Positions 6,899 through 17,021 are shown, counted from the first letter of the stretch. The stretch is 64,000 nucleotides of DNA from an uncultured Opitutia bacterium (GCA_903896015.1 CAITWF010000016.1:1-64000), one strand, 5' to 3'. Program-made: numbers and translations. Notes: a model not told the origin generated them from the sequence alone.

Positions 6899-6939
6899 CG
6901 CACGACCCCCAAGGACGCCGCCTAGCGGCTGGTCGTGCG
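6899..6939 (+). promoter_or_regulatory. hairpin in the leuA leader
   Basis: A perfect 9-bp outer stem (CGCACGACC 6899-6907 with GGTCGTGCG 6931-6939) encloses an inner stem (GCCGC 6917-6921 with GCGGC 6925-6929, CTA loop). A 10-base palindrome CTTACGTAAG (6889-6898) just before it could support an alternative fold. There is no T-run after it, so it is not a canonical terminator. Its place between a leucine-rich short frame and leuA suggests a regulatory role. The rest of the 6731-7039 gap shows nothing else recognisable. Confidence 0.45.
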
Positions 6940-7039
6940 TAGGCCTGATTTCCCTCCTGCCACCGTTGAATGCGGTGACGTTTCGTCTGCTCGCTTCCGT
7001 CCGTTAGTTCACTCAACCTTTTTTGTCCGTCCGCCTGTC

Positions 7040-8707
7040 ATGCAAACTCCGCCAGTCACGAAATACCGCCCGTTCCCCGCGGTCGCCCTTCCCAACCGCC
7101 AGTGGCCCAGCCACACGCTCACCCGCGCCCCAATCTGGTGCAGCGTCGATCTCCGCGATGGCAACCAAGCCCTCGCCCAGCCCATGAGCGTCGAGGAGAA
7201 ACTCGAGTATTTCGAGCTGCTCGTCAAAATCGGCTTCAAGGAAATCGAGGTCGGCTTCCCTTCCGCCTCGCAGATCGAGTTCGATTTCTGCCGCCGCCTC
7301 ATCGATGAGAAACGCATCCCCGACGACGTCGCGATCCAGATTCTCTGCCAATGCCGCGAGGAACTCATCACGCGCAGCATTGAAGCGTTGAAGGGCGCGA
7401 AAACCGCGATCTTTCACCTCTACAACTCCACCTCACCCGCGCAGCGGAAGCACGTCTTCAACGCCACGCGCGCCGACATCAAGGCCATCGCCGTCCAAGG
7501 CACGAAATGGGTGAAGCAGCACTCCGCCCCGCTCGTCGCGACCGGCACTCGGATGCGTTTTCAATATTCGCCCGAGAGCTTTACGAGCACCGAACTCGAT
7601 TTTGCGTTGGAAGTCTGCGAGGCCGTGACCGACGTCTGGTCGCCGACCGTCGACAACAAGATCATCCTCAATCTCCCCGCGACCGTCGAATACGCCACGC
7701 CCAACGTCCACGCCGATCAAATCGAGTGGATGTGCACGCATCTCACCCGCCGCGACCGCACGATCGTCTCGCTCCACACCCACAATGATCGCGGCACTGG
7801 CATCGCCGCCACCGAGTTGGCGCTGCTCGCCGGCGCGGACCGCGTCGAGGGCACGCTCTTCGGCAACGGCGAACGCACCGGCAACCTCGATATCGTCACC
7901 GTCGCGCTGAACCTCTACACCCACGGCATTCACCCCGGCCTCGACTTCTCGAACATCAACGAAATCCGCGAAGTCTACGAACGCTGCACGCGCCTCGAAG
8001 TCCCGCCGCGCCAGCCCTACGCCGGCGAGTTGGTCTTCACCGCGTTCAGCGGCTCGCATCAGGACGCCATCAAAAAATCCTGGGCCGTCCAAAGGCCCGA
8101 CGCCCCGTGGGACGTCATCTACATTCCCATCGATCCCGCCGATCTCGGCCGCAGCTACAAGGCGATCATCCGCATCAACTCGCAGTCCGGCAAAGGCGGC
8201 GTCGCCTACGTGCTCGAAAACGAGTTCGGCTTTTCGCTCCCGAAGCTCATGCACAGGGAAATCGGTAAAATCATCAACGATGTCGCCGACGCTAAGGGCA
8301 CCGAGCTCACGTCCGCCGACGTGCACGACGTTTTCCAAAAGGAATATCTCACCCGCACCGCGCCAATCGCGCTCCAGCACTTCAAGACCACCGAGCGTGA
8401 TAGCACGGTCAAATGCCAGGCCGCCCTGGCGCTCGACGGCCACGCGCGCCAACTCACCGGTGAGGGTAACGGCCCAATCGACGCGTTCGTGCACGCGCTC
8501 GCCTCCACCCCACTCCCGAAGTTCGAGGTCCTCTCCTACTCCGAGCACTCGCTCGGCCAGGGCTCCGAGGCGCGCGCCGTCAGCTACATACAAATCAAAA
8601 TGGATCGCGGCCACACGTTCTTCGGCGCGGGCATCGACACCAACATCGAACTCGCCTCCATCAAGGCGATCGTGAGCGCGCTCAATCGCTCACTCGCGAA
8701 GAAATAG
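7040..8707 (+). CDS. leuA: 2-isopropylmalate synthase (long, type 2 LeuA)
   Basis: First committed step of leucine synthesis: condenses 2-oxoisovalerate and acetyl-CoA. The 555-residue protein starts with the catalytic TIM barrel, with the signature PIWCSVDLRDGNQAL (metal-binding Asp, catalytic Arg). GFKEIEVGFPSAS follows, then the SLHTHNDRGTGIAATELALLAGADRVEGTLFG region with the HxH metal ligands and active-site loop. The C-terminal third is the LeuA allosteric domain that binds leucine. The length and the PIWCSVDLRDGNQ form mark the LeuA2 subfamily. The frame is open from 6935, but the ATG at 7040 begins the conserved MQTPPVTKYRPF and is preferred. A strong terminator follows. Confidence 0.95.
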   Translation: MQTPPVTKYRPFPAVALPNRQWPSHTLTRAPIWCSVDLRDGNQALAQPMSVEEKLEYFELLVKIGFKEIEVGFPSASQIEFDFCRRLIDEKRIPDDVAIQILCQCREELITRSIEALKGAKTAIFHLYNSTSPAQRKHVFNATRADIKAIAVQGTKWVKQHSAPLVATGTRMRFQYSPESFTSTELDFALEVCEAVTDVWSPTVDNKIILNLPATVEYATPNVHADQIEWMCTHLTRRDRTIVSLHTHNDRGTGIAATELALLAGADRVEGTLFGNGERTGNLDIVTVALNLYTHGIHPGLDFSNINEIREVYERCTRLEVPPRQPYAGELVFTAFSGSHQDAIKKSWAVQRPDAPWDVIYIPIDPADLGRSYKAIIRINSQSGKGGVAYVLENEFGFSLPKLMHREIGKIINDVADAKGTELTSADVHDVFQKEYLTRTAPIALQHFKTTERDSTVKCQAALALDGHARQLTGEGNGPIDAFVHALASTPLPKFEVLSYSEHSLGQGSEARAVSYIQIKMDRGHTFFGAGIDTNIELASIKAIVSALNRSLAKK

Positions 8708-8717
8708 GTTTCACTAG

Positions 8718-8750
8718 GGCGCGGACTCAACCTCCGCGCCTTTCTTTTTT
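8718..8750 (+). terminator. Rho-independent terminator of leuA
   Basis: A perfect 8-bp stem GGCGCGGA / TCCGCGCC (8718-8725 and 8733-8740) is followed directly by TTTCTTTTTT. It ends 2 bases before the next start codon. Confidence 0.93.
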
Positions 8751-8752
8751 CC

Positions 8753-9799
8753 ATGCGTCAACCAACGCCCCGCCCTACCGCACAATTCTTGCCCGCGCTC
8801 GCCATGGCTGCCCTCGCCTTCGCTGCGAACGCGGACGGGGCCGACACCCGCGCCGATTTTCTAAAACTGATCGATCGCCCGCGCGTGCCGCTCGCGCCCG
8901 AAGTGCAGGCCGCTTCGTCGACCGACGGGCTCGCGCATCTCGCGTTCACTTATTCCGCCGATGCCACCAACCGCGTCCCCGGCATTCTGATCAAATCTCC
9001 AGCCGCCACCGGTCGCCGCCCGGTCGTGATCATGTTACACGGCACCGGCGGGCGAAAAGAAGACCAGCCCGCGTTCATGGCCGAACTCGTGAAAGACGGT
9101 TTCATCGCCGTAGCGATCGATGGCCGCTATCACGGCGCGCGCTCCAAGGCCGGCAAGGGCTCCGTCGAATACGTCGAGGCGATCCTGCGCGCGTATCGCG
9201 GAAGCGGCGAACACCCTTTCTTTTTCGATCCCGTGTGGGACGTGATGCGACTCATCGACTACCTTGAGACGCGCGACGACATAGACCCGAAGCGCATCGG
9301 GATGATCGGCTTTTCGAAGGGCGGCATCGAAGCATATCTCGCCGCCGCCGTCGATCCGCGCATCGCGGTCGCGGTGCCTTGCATCTCAATCGAGAGCTTT
9401 CGCTGGGCCGCAGAAAATAATTCGTGGCAATCGCGCATCGGCACCGTGCAGGTTGCCTTCGATGCCGCCGCGAAAGATGCCGGCATCGCAAAGCCCGACA
9501 GCGATTTCGTGCACGCGTTCTATTCGAAGGTCGCCCCCGGCATCGATCGCGAATTCGACGGCCCCACGATGGTCCCGCTGATCGCCCCGCGCCCGCTCCT
9601 CTCGATCAACGGAGAAATCGATCCGCGCACGCCGAAGGGCGGCCTCGATCTTTGCGCCGACGCGACCCGCGCCGCCTACAAGGCAGCCGGTGCCGACGAG
9701 AAATTCGTTCTCCGCATTCAGCACAAAACCGCACACAAGGTAAACGCCGACTCCCTCGTCGTGGCCCGCGAGTGGTTCGTCCGCTGGCTGAAGCCCTGA
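8753..9799 (+). CDS. secreted alpha/beta-hydrolase (dienelactone hydrolase / acetyl xylan esterase-like)
   Basis: A 348-residue hydrolase with an N-terminal signal peptide (basic start, hydrophobic FLPALAMAALAFAA, cleavage expected near ANADG-AD), so it is likely periplasmic or exported. The fold markers are VVIMLHGTGG (oxyanion hole strand), the nucleophile elbow IGFSKGG (catalytic Ser), GEIDPRTP with the acid, and a late His in QHKTAHKV. Substrate is unknown; relatives are carboxylesterases and prolyl-oligopeptidase-like enzymes. The ATG lies 2 bases after the T-run of the leuA terminator and has no ribosome-binding site. The mRNA may be leaderless, or the true start may be further in. Confidence 0.8.
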   Translation: MRQPTPRPTAQFLPALAMAALAFAANADGADTRADFLKLIDRPRVPLAPEVQAASSTDGLAHLAFTYSADATNRVPGILIKSPAATGRRPVVIMLHGTGGRKEDQPAFMAELVKDGFIAVAIDGRYHGARSKAGKGSVEYVEAILRAYRGSGEHPFFFDPVWDVMRLIDYLETRDDIDPKRIGMIGFSKGGIEAYLAAAVDPRIAVAVPCISIESFRWAAENNSWQSRIGTVQVAFDAAAKDAGIAKPDSDFVHAFYSKVAPGIDREFDGPTMVPLIAPRPLLSINGEIDPRTPKGGLDLCADATRAAYKAAGADEKFVLRIQHKTAHKVNADSLVVAREWFVRWLKP

Positions 9800-9856
9800 G
9801 CGATCCCGCAGCCGCCACTTGCGTGCCGGACCGCGACGCCTACGCTGCGCGTCTTC

Positions 9857-10972
9857 ATGAAATTTACGCCCGCCAAGCCGCTGCTCACCGGCGAGACACT
9901 CGGCTCGCTCACGGAGAAACTCCTCGAGCGTGGCGAGCCGGCGTTTCGCGCGAAACAGATCCTCGACTGGGTTTACAAGAAGCGTGCGCGTTCATGGAAC
10001 GAGATGAGCAATCTCTCCAAGCCGCTCCGCACGTGGCTGGCCGAAGCGTTTGATCTTCTCGGCGCCGAACTCGTGCTCGGCAAGCAATCGACCGACGTCA
10101 CCGACAAACTCCTCCTCGAACTCGGCGACAAATCCCTCATCGAAACCGTCATCATCCGCGTCCCACAGGAAGGCGTCGGCATCGAGAACTCCCGCAAAAC
10201 CATCTGCATCTCCACGCAGGTCGGCTGCGCGATGGGTTGCGTGTTCTGCGCCAGCGGACTCTCCGGCCTGAAACGCGACCTCCTCGCCGGCGAGATCGTC
10301 GCACAGCTCCTCCACGTGTGCTACCGCGAGGATGCCCGCACGCCGCGCGCCCGCATGGAACTCGCCTCCTTCGACAACATTGTCGTCATGGGCATGGGCG
10401 AGCCGCTTGCGAACTACGATGCGCTGATCCGCGCCCTCACGATCGTCAACGCCGACTGGGGCCTCGGCTTCGGAGCGCGCCGCATCACGATTTCCACGAG
10501 CGGGCTCGTCCCGAAAATCCAAAAGCTCGCCGACGAAGATCTCGGCTTCCGCCTTGCAATCTCCCTGCACGGCGCGACCGACGAAGTGCGCGAGCAAATC
10601 ATGCCGGTCAACAAAGCCTACCCGCTCGCGAAACTCATCCCCGCCGTCCGCGAGTTTTCCGAAAAACACGGCCGCATGGTCACCCTCGAGTTCATCCTGA
10701 TCGAGGAGGTCAACGACTCGCTGGAGCAAGCACGCGCCCTGCGCGACATCGCGCTCGATCTCCACGCACACGTGAATCTCATTCCTTACAACACCGTCGA
10801 AGGCCTGCCGTGGAAGCGTCCCTCGAACACCCGGCAGGAAAAATTCGCCGACGTGCTGCGCGCCGCACGTGTGTCCGTCACGCTGCGCCGCGAAAAAGGC
10901 CACGACATCGACGCCGCGTGCGGCCAGTTGCGGCTGAAGACCGAAAAAGAACGGGCGGTTGAGGTCGGATGA
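9857..10972 (+). CDS. rlmN: 23S rRNA / tRNA (adenine-C2)-methyltransferase RlmN
   Basis: Radical-SAM enzyme that methylates C2 of A2503 in 23S rRNA and of A37 in some tRNAs. The 371 residues contain the 4Fe-4S cysteines C124, C128 and C131 in VGCAMGCVFC. They also contain the GMGEPLANYD motif, the substrate strand ISTSGLVPKI, SLHGATDEVREQIMPVNK, and the second catalytic cysteine near residue 355 (DIDAACGQL) that forms the methyl-Cys/RNA intermediate. The N-terminal helical RNA-binding domain (FRAKQILDWVYKK) is complete. The stop overlaps the start of the following MFS gene (ATGA). Confidence 0.96.
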   Translation: MKFTPAKPLLTGETLGSLTEKLLERGEPAFRAKQILDWVYKKRARSWNEMSNLSKPLRTWLAEAFDLLGAELVLGKQSTDVTDKLLLELGDKSLIETVIIRVPQEGVGIENSRKTICISTQVGCAMGCVFCASGLSGLKRDLLAGEIVAQLLHVCYREDARTPRARMELASFDNIVVMGMGEPLANYDALIRALTIVNADWGLGFGARRITISTSGLVPKIQKLADEDLGFRLAISLHGATDEVREQIMPVNKAYPLAKLIPAVREFSEKHGRMVTLEFILIEEVNDSLEQARALRDIALDLHAHVNLIPYNTVEGLPWKRPSNTRQEKFADVLRAARVSVTLRREKGHDIDAACGQLRLKTEKERAVEVG

Positions 10973-12192
10973 GTTCAGCAAACGTATCGCCCGCGCCGGC
11001 CAGTGACACCCCACCGGCTTCGACCGCGTTGCGTGTGATCCTCGCAGTGAGCGCGGGGCATCTACTCAACGACACGATCCAATCGCTGCTGCCCGCGATC
11101 TACCCGCTGCTGAAGGTCGAACTCGGACTGACGTTCGCCCAGATCGGTTTGATCACGCTCGCGTTTCAATTCACGGCGTCGCTCTTGCAACCGCTCGTCG
11201 GCCTCTTCACGGATCGACACCCCCAACCGTTCTCCCTCGCGATCGGGATGGTGTTCACGCTCGTGGGCGTCGTGCTGCTGTCGATCGCCGGCACATTTCC
11301 CGCAGTGCTCGCGGCGGGTGCATTGATCGGCTTGGGCTCATCGGTGTTTCACCCCGAGGCTTCGCGCGTCGCGCGCATGGCGTCGGGCGGGCGGCACGGT
11401 TTCGCGCAATCGCTCTTTCAAGTCGGCGGCAACGCGGGCAGCGCTCTCGGCCCGCTACTGGCGGCCCTCGTGCTGGCGCAGCGCGCGCAATCCCGCATCG
11501 CCTGGTTCGTCGTGCTGCCGCTGCTCGCGATCGGGTTGCTCTGGCGCGTGGGTCGCTGGTATCGCTCGGCGCTCGCCGCACATCACGCGAGCGGCGCGGC
11601 CAAGCGCGCCCCGGCGCATTCGGGAGTCAGCCGCGGCCGCATCATCGCGACGCTCGTCGTGCTCGCGCTGCTAATCTTCTCAAAATATTTCTACCTCGCA
11701 AGCCTCAGCAGCTACTACACGTTTTATCTCATCCACAAATTCGGAGTCTCGGTCCGCGACTCGCAGTTGCTGCTCTTCCTCTTCCTCGGCGCCGTCGCCG
11801 CCGGCACGATCATCGGCGGCCCGGTGGGCGACCGCATCGGACGAAAATACGTCATCTGGGTTTCGATCCTTGGCGTGGCGCCGTTCACGCTTGCGCTGCC
11901 TTACGCGAATTTGTTTTGGACCGCCCTGCTGACGGTTGTCATAGGCGTCGTCCTCGCGTCGGCGTTTTCCGCGATTCTGGTTTACGCGCAGGAACTGATC
12001 CCGAGCCGCGTGGGCCTTGTCTCGGGCATCTTCTTCGGCTTCGCCTTCGGCATGGGCGGCATTGGCTCGGCGCTGCTCGGTCAATTCGCCGACCACGCCG
12101 GCATCGACACCGTCTATCGCGTCTGCTCCTTTCTTCCGTTGATTGGCCTGCTCACGATTTTCCTGCCCAACCTCGGCAAGCATCCGCGTTAA
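10969..12192 (+). CDS. MFS transporter, fosmidomycin-resistance (Fsr) type
   Basis: A 407-residue inner-membrane protein with about 12 hydrophobic segments. The first helix HLLNDTIQSLLPAIYP and the loop FTDRHPQPF, followed by GLGSSVFHPEASRVARMASGGRHGFAQSLFQVGGN, are characteristic of the Fsr subgroup. The second half has the MFS-A-like loop GDRIGRKYVIW. A polar linker at residues ~190-215 separates the two six-helix halves. The family exports small drugs such as fosmidomycin by proton antiport. The natural substrate here is unknown. It is translationally coupled to rlmN. Confidence 0.9.
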   Translation: MSSANVSPAPASDTPPASTALRVILAVSAGHLLNDTIQSLLPAIYPLLKVELGLTFAQIGLITLAFQFTASLLQPLVGLFTDRHPQPFSLAIGMVFTLVGVVLLSIAGTFPAVLAAGALIGLGSSVFHPEASRVARMASGGRHGFAQSLFQVGGNAGSALGPLLAALVLAQRAQSRIAWFVVLPLLAIGLLWRVGRWYRSALAAHHASGAAKRAPAHSGVSRGRIIATLVVLALLIFSKYFYLASLSSYYTFYLIHKFGVSVRDSQLLLFLFLGAVAAGTIIGGPVGDRIGRKYVIWVSILGVAPFTLALPYANLFWTALLTVVIGVVLASAFSAILVYAQELIPSRVGLVSGIFFGFAFGMGGIGSALLGQFADHAGIDTVYRVCSFLPLIGLLTIFLPNLGKHPR

Positions 12193-12218
12193 ACCAGCAC
12201 GGAACTTTTGGTCTTGCC

Positions 12219-12239
12219 CACCCCCGGGGTGTTTTTTTT
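12219..12239 (+). terminator. probable terminator after the MFS gene
   Basis: A short GC-rich stem (CACC...GGTG, extendable by one pair) is followed by eight T. It lies 27 bases after the MFS stop and before the ABC operon. The stem is short, so its strength is uncertain. Confidence 0.6.
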
Positions 12240-12323
12240 AGGAGGGAACTTTCCATTTCGTAAAAAATCCCACTCGCGTGCGAAACCGAATCCTGCCGTT
12301 CTCGTCCCTTCGCTTCCCTACCC

Positions 12324-13046
<723 letters not shown>

Positions 13047-13058
13047 GCCCCCGCTGCC

Positions 13059-13784
13059 ATGAAACAAATTTTTCCGATCTTTAAACGCGAGTTCCTCGGC
13101 TACTTCCGTGCGCCGGTAGCCTACGTGTTCCTCATCGCGTTTCTCGTCATCTCGGTGGCGCTCGCGTTCTCGCGCTACGGCGGCTTTTTCAAGGCCGGCG
13201 TCGCCAGCGTCGAAACCTACTTTGTTTTCCTGCCATGGATTTTTGTGATTCTCGCGCCAGCGGCCGGCATGCGGCTCTGGGCTGAAGAAAAGCGCTCCGG
13301 CACCGTTGAGTTGCTGTTCACACTGCCGGTCACCACCGTCGAGGCCGTCTTCGCAAAATTTCTGGCCGGCTGGACGTTTCTCACGGTCGCCGTGCTGCTC
13401 AGTTTTCCGATGACCCTGACGATCGGTTACCTCGGCTCGCCGGACTGGGGCGTGGTCGCCACGACCTACCTCGGCGCGGTTCTCATGGCCGGCGCCTATC
13501 TTGGCGTCTGCTCGCTCATGTCGGCCCTGACGAAAAACCAAGTGGTCGCTTTCGTGCTCGGCTTCATCGTTTGCCTTGCGCTGCTCTTCCTCGGTTTCAG
13601 CAGCTTCACGGATTCGCTGGAAAAAATCTTCCCGCTCCCGGTCGCCGATGCGCTCGCGAATTTCAGTTTCATCACGCACTTCGACGCGTTCACGAAGGGC
13701 ATCGTCGATCCGAAGGACGTCGTGTTCTTCCTCTCGCTGATGGGCTTCACGCTCTTCCTCAACGTCATCGCCCTCGAACGCTAA
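13059..13784 (+). CDS. ABC-2 type permease (GldF-like)
   Basis: A 241-residue integral membrane protein with six hydrophobic segments, starting KREFLGYFRAPVAYVFLIAF. It carries the conserved AAGMRLWAEEKRSGTVELLFTLPVT coupling-helix region of ABC-2 permeases. It pairs with the upstream ATPase and with the GldG-like gene 16 bases downstream. The transported molecule is unknown. Confidence 0.9.
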   Translation: MKQIFPIFKREFLGYFRAPVAYVFLIAFLVISVALAFSRYGGFFKAGVASVETYFVFLPWIFVILAPAAGMRLWAEEKRSGTVELLFTLPVTTVEAVFAKFLAGWTFLTVAVLLSFPMTLTIGYLGSPDWGVVATTYLGAVLMAGAYLGVCSLMSALTKNQVVAFVLGFIVCLALLFLGFSSFTDSLEKIFPLPVADALANFSFITHFDAFTKGIVDPKDVVFFLSLMGFTLFLNVIALER

Positions 13785-13800
13785 CCCTTCGCCGCCTCCC

Positions 13801-15702
13801 ATGAAAACCGGCAGCAAAGCCCTCGCCATCGTTCTCCTCTTCGTCGGCCTCGCGCTCGTCAACTATCTCGCGTCGTCGATTCCGGCGCGCCTCGACGCCA
13901 CCGCCGAATCGATCTACTCGCTCTCGTCCGGCACCAAGACCCTCCTCGGAAAAATCGAGGAGCCCGTCACGCTCGACCTGTATTTCTCGAAGGACGCCAC
14001 CGGCCTGCCGATCGCCTACAAGAATTACGCCGCGCGCGTGACCGAGATGCTGCGGCAATACGTCCGCGCCTCGCACGGTAAGCTTGTACTTAACGTCATC
14101 AACCCGCAGCCGGACTCGCCGCAGGAAGAAAAAGCCACCGCCGCCGGACTCACGCCGCAAGTCTCCCAGCAGGGTGGTGATCAGTTCTTCTTCGGCCTCG
14201 TCGTCACGCAGGCCGATCAGCAAAAGAACATCCCGGCGTTCACCCCGCAGCGCGAGCAGTTCCTCGAGTACGATCTCTCGAAGCTGATCTACGGCGTGCA
14301 GCAACTCGACAAGCCGAAGCTGGGGCTCCTCACGAGCCTGCCGATTCAGGGCACCGATCCGCAGCAAATGCAGATGATGATGATGATGCGCCAGCAGCCG
14401 CAGCCCGGCCAATACGTCGCTGACGAGTGGGCGCAGTCGTTCAATATCATCAAGGTAGAGCAGACCGCGAACGAACTCCCCGCCAACCTCAGCGCCCTCG
14501 CGGTCATCCACCCCGAAAGCGTTTCGCCGAAGCTCCAGTTCGCCATCGATCAGTTTTTGCTCAGCGGGAAGCCTGTCTTCCTCGCCGTCGATCCGTCGTC
14601 GCAGTATTTCAAGCGACAGGGCGGCCAGCAGGCGATGATGGGCGGCCCGACGCCCAACGTCTCCTCCGACCTCCCCACCCTGCTCAACGCCTATGGCATC
14701 ACCTATGATCCGCAAAAAGTCGTCGGTGATTTGGAGAACGCCACACAAGTCCAGACGCAGGGCGGCGGCGTCGCGCGCTATCCGATTTGGCTCAGCCTGC
14801 GGAAGAATAATTTCAGCCAGAAGTCACTCCCCACCGCTCAGCTCAGCTCGGCAATGTTCATCGAAGCCGGCAGCATCGCCCAGAAGGCGGGCAGCACCCT
14901 CACCTTCACGCCGCTCGTCGAAACTTCCGCGCAGTCCGGCGACATCGCGAGCATGATGCTCCAATTCGCCCAACCCGACGACGTCTCGAAGCAAATCACC
15001 CCGAGCGGCAAAAAAACGATCGCGGCCCTCGTGTCCGGCAAGTTCAAGAGCGCGTTTCCCGACGGCGCGCCGAAGGATGAGCCGAAGCCGGACGACGCCG
15101 CGAAAAAAGACGAAAAGAAACCCGAGCCCGCGAAAACCGCCGATTCACTGAAGGAATCCAAGACGACCTCGACGCTCTTCGTCATCGCCGACACCGACTG
15201 GCTCTTTGACGACTACTCGGTGCGCAAATTCAACTTCTTCGGCCAGACCGCCGCCGAGCCGTTCAACGACAACCTCGCGTTCGCCTCCAACACCGTCGAG
15301 TTCCTCGGCGGCTCGCAAGACCTGATTTCGATCCGCGGCAAGGGCACGTCGCTCCGGCCGTTCGATGTCGTGCGCAAAATGGAGGTCGAAGCGCAAAAGC
15401 AATATCAGGACAAGCTCACCGCCCTCGATGCGCGCCTGCAGCAAGTGCAGACGAAACTGTCCGAACTTCAGGGGAAGAAGACCGAGGGCAACCGCCTCGT
15501 CGCTTCACCCGAAGTCACCAAGGCGATCGAGGATTTCCAAAAACAATCCGCCCAGATGCGCGGCGAACGCCGCGAGATTCGCCGCGCGCTCCGCGAGGGC
15601 ATCGACGCCCTCGAAAACAAACTGCTCGTGCTCAACCTGCTCGCCTCGCCGCTGCTCGTGGGCGTGTTCGGCTTCTGGTTCTACCGCAGCCGCAAAAACT
15701 GA
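13801..15702 (+). CDS. GldG-family ABC-associated membrane protein
   Basis: A 633-residue protein. A first membrane helix (residues ~8-22) is followed by a large soluble, probably periplasmic, region and a last membrane helix near the C-terminus (LLASPLLVGVFGFWFY). The N-terminal LDATAESIYSLSSGTKTLL is the GldG signature. A coiled-coil-like segment (residues ~525-595, RKMEVEAQKQYQDKLTALDA and on) precedes the last helix. Two low-complexity inserts are present: a Met/Gln run near residues 180-200 encoded by ATG repeats, and a Lys/Pro/Asp-rich stretch near residue 430. It probably forms the periplasmic scaffold of the ABC complex. Confidence 0.88.
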   Translation: MKTGSKALAIVLLFVGLALVNYLASSIPARLDATAESIYSLSSGTKTLLGKIEEPVTLDLYFSKDATGLPIAYKNYAARVTEMLRQYVRASHGKLVLNVINPQPDSPQEEKATAAGLTPQVSQQGGDQFFFGLVVTQADQQKNIPAFTPQREQFLEYDLSKLIYGVQQLDKPKLGLLTSLPIQGTDPQQMQMMMMMRQQPQPGQYVADEWAQSFNIIKVEQTANELPANLSALAVIHPESVSPKLQFAIDQFLLSGKPVFLAVDPSSQYFKRQGGQQAMMGGPTPNVSSDLPTLLNAYGITYDPQKVVGDLENATQVQTQGGGVARYPIWLSLRKNNFSQKSLPTAQLSSAMFIEAGSIAQKAGSTLTFTPLVETSAQSGDIASMMLQFAQPDDVSKQITPSGKKTIAALVSGKFKSAFPDGAPKDEPKPDDAAKKDEKKPEPAKTADSLKESKTTSTLFVIADTDWLFDDYSVRKFNFFGQTAAEPFNDNLAFASNTVEFLGGSQDLISIRGKGTSLRPFDVVRKMEVEAQKQYQDKLTALDARLQQVQTKLSELQGKKTEGNRLVASPEVTKAIEDFQKQSAQMRGERREIRRALREGIDALENKLLVLNLLASPLLVGVFGFWFYRSRKN

Positions 15703-15711
15703 TTCCCCGCG

Positions 15712-16914
15712 ATGAAACTCCGCACCCTCATCGTCTACGTCACGATCCTTGCCGCGCTCGCCGCGGTGATCTTTTATTTGCAGCGCCCAGCGCCGCCACC
15801 GTCCGCCGACGCGCGGATCGGCCAGCCGTTGATCGCCACGAGTGTCATCGAAAAGGCCGCCAAGCTCCGCCTCTCCGATCAGGGCAAGTCAGTCACGGTC
15901 GTGAAACAAGCGGACGGCACGTGGCGCGTCCCTTCGTATTTCGACCTGCCGGCAGATTTCTCCAAAATCTCCGGCCTTATCGGCAACCTGACCGAGGCGA
16001 AACTCGATCGCCTTGTCACGAGCAGTGCCGACCGGATCGCGCGCCTTGAATTCAAGGACACCAAAATCGAACTCCTCGACAACGCCGACAAGGAAGTCTG
16101 GTCGGTCACGCTCGGCAAAAATCCCGACGCCGGCGGCGGTCGGTTCGTCCGCTTCGGCTCCGAGCAAAAAGCGTTTCTCGCGAGCCTCAACGCCTACCTC
16201 GACACCGAGCCGAAAAATTGGGCGAACACCGAACTGCTAAACCTGAAGGCCGACGACATCGCGAAGATCGAAATTCCGTTCGCCGACGGCGGTCCGGTCA
16301 CGCTGTCGCGCGCGAAAAAGGAAGACGCTTGGACCGCCGACAAAACTCCCGCCGGCCAGAAGGTGAAAGCCGACAAAATTTCCTCCGTGCTCAGTTCGAT
16401 CGGCACCATTCGTTTCTCGGACACGAACGACCTCACCGACCCGAATTTCGCCACCGCGAAGGCCAACGAGCGCCTCTTCAAAATCGAGACGTTCGACCAC
16501 AAGGTCATCAAGGTCGCGCTTGGCAGGAAGCCCGAGGAAAAGAAGTTAAAACCGCCCGCCGCCACGAACGACGGAAAAACCGGCCCCGCCTCGCTCGGCT
16601 CGATCTCCGATTTGGCGAAGAAGGACGACAAGCCGAAAGACGGTGAGGCGAAGCCCGGCGACGAAAAAAAGCCCGAAGAAGCCAAGCCGCTTGCGCCGGA
16701 ATATGAGACGATTCCCGCCGGCCCGGTGTTCGTCGAGATTTCGTCGGGCGACGGCGACAAAGCGCCGATCAACACACTGATGGCAAAGCGCGCCTTCCAG
16801 ATTTCGGACTACACGTTTACCGGTCTGCCGCAAAAGCCGGATGAACTGTTCGAACCCGCGCCGGCTCCGGCCCCCGCCGCGACTCCCGCCAAGCCGGACG
16901 AACCGAAGAAATGA
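15712..16914 (+). CDS. DUF4340 domain protein of the Gld-like ABC operon
   Basis: A 400-residue protein with an N-terminal signal anchor (LIVYVTILAALAAVIFYLQ) and a mostly beta-rich exported part. It shows DUF4340 patterns (KLRLSDQGKSVTVVKQADGTWRV, then LVTSSADRIARLEFKD). A Lys/Glu/Pro-rich disordered insert lies at residues ~280-325 and an Ala/Pro-rich tail ends the protein. DUF4340 proteins regularly follow GldG-like genes in this phylum. The 9-base gap supports a common mRNA. Function unknown; it is likely part of the same envelope complex. Confidence 0.85.
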   Translation: MKLRTLIVYVTILAALAAVIFYLQRPAPPPSADARIGQPLIATSVIEKAAKLRLSDQGKSVTVVKQADGTWRVPSYFDLPADFSKISGLIGNLTEAKLDRLVTSSADRIARLEFKDTKIELLDNADKEVWSVTLGKNPDAGGGRFVRFGSEQKAFLASLNAYLDTEPKNWANTELLNLKADDIAKIEIPFADGGPVTLSRAKKEDAWTADKTPAGQKVKADKISSVLSSIGTIRFSDTNDLTDPNFATAKANERLFKIETFDHKVIKVALGRKPEEKKLKPPAATNDGKTGPASLGSISDLAKKDDKPKDGEAKPGDEKKPEEAKPLAPEYETIPAGPVFVEISSGDGDKAPINTLMAKRAFQISDYTFTGLPQKPDELFEPAPAPAPAATPAKPDEPKK

Positions 16915-16918
16915 TGAT

Positions 16919-17021
16919 GGTGGGGCCGGCTCTCCGGACCGGCCTGAGTTCCCTTCCGCGCTTCCTCCGCAGATCCTGGAATCACGTCGAACCCAGGCCG
17001 CTTCGGAGCAGCGGTCCCACC
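16919..17021. repeat. family A palindromic repeat copy
   Basis: It begins GGTGGGGCCGGCTCTCCG and continues with GGCCTGAGTT. It ends with a GCCGCTTCGGAGCAGCGG hairpin and CCCACC, complementary to the GGTGGG at the start. Copies of the same sequence occur at 61651-61805 (inside a cyclase gene) and 62609-62641 (left end only). This copy fills the space between the DUF4340 gene and metF. It would add a spurious 77-residue extension to MetF if the open frame were followed upstream. Confidence 0.8.

Noticed and set aside
14360-14400. Tandem ATG microsatellite in the GldG-like gene
   Set aside because: Short in-frame Met run within a low-complexity loop; no sign of phase variation, since gain or loss of a unit would keep the frame.
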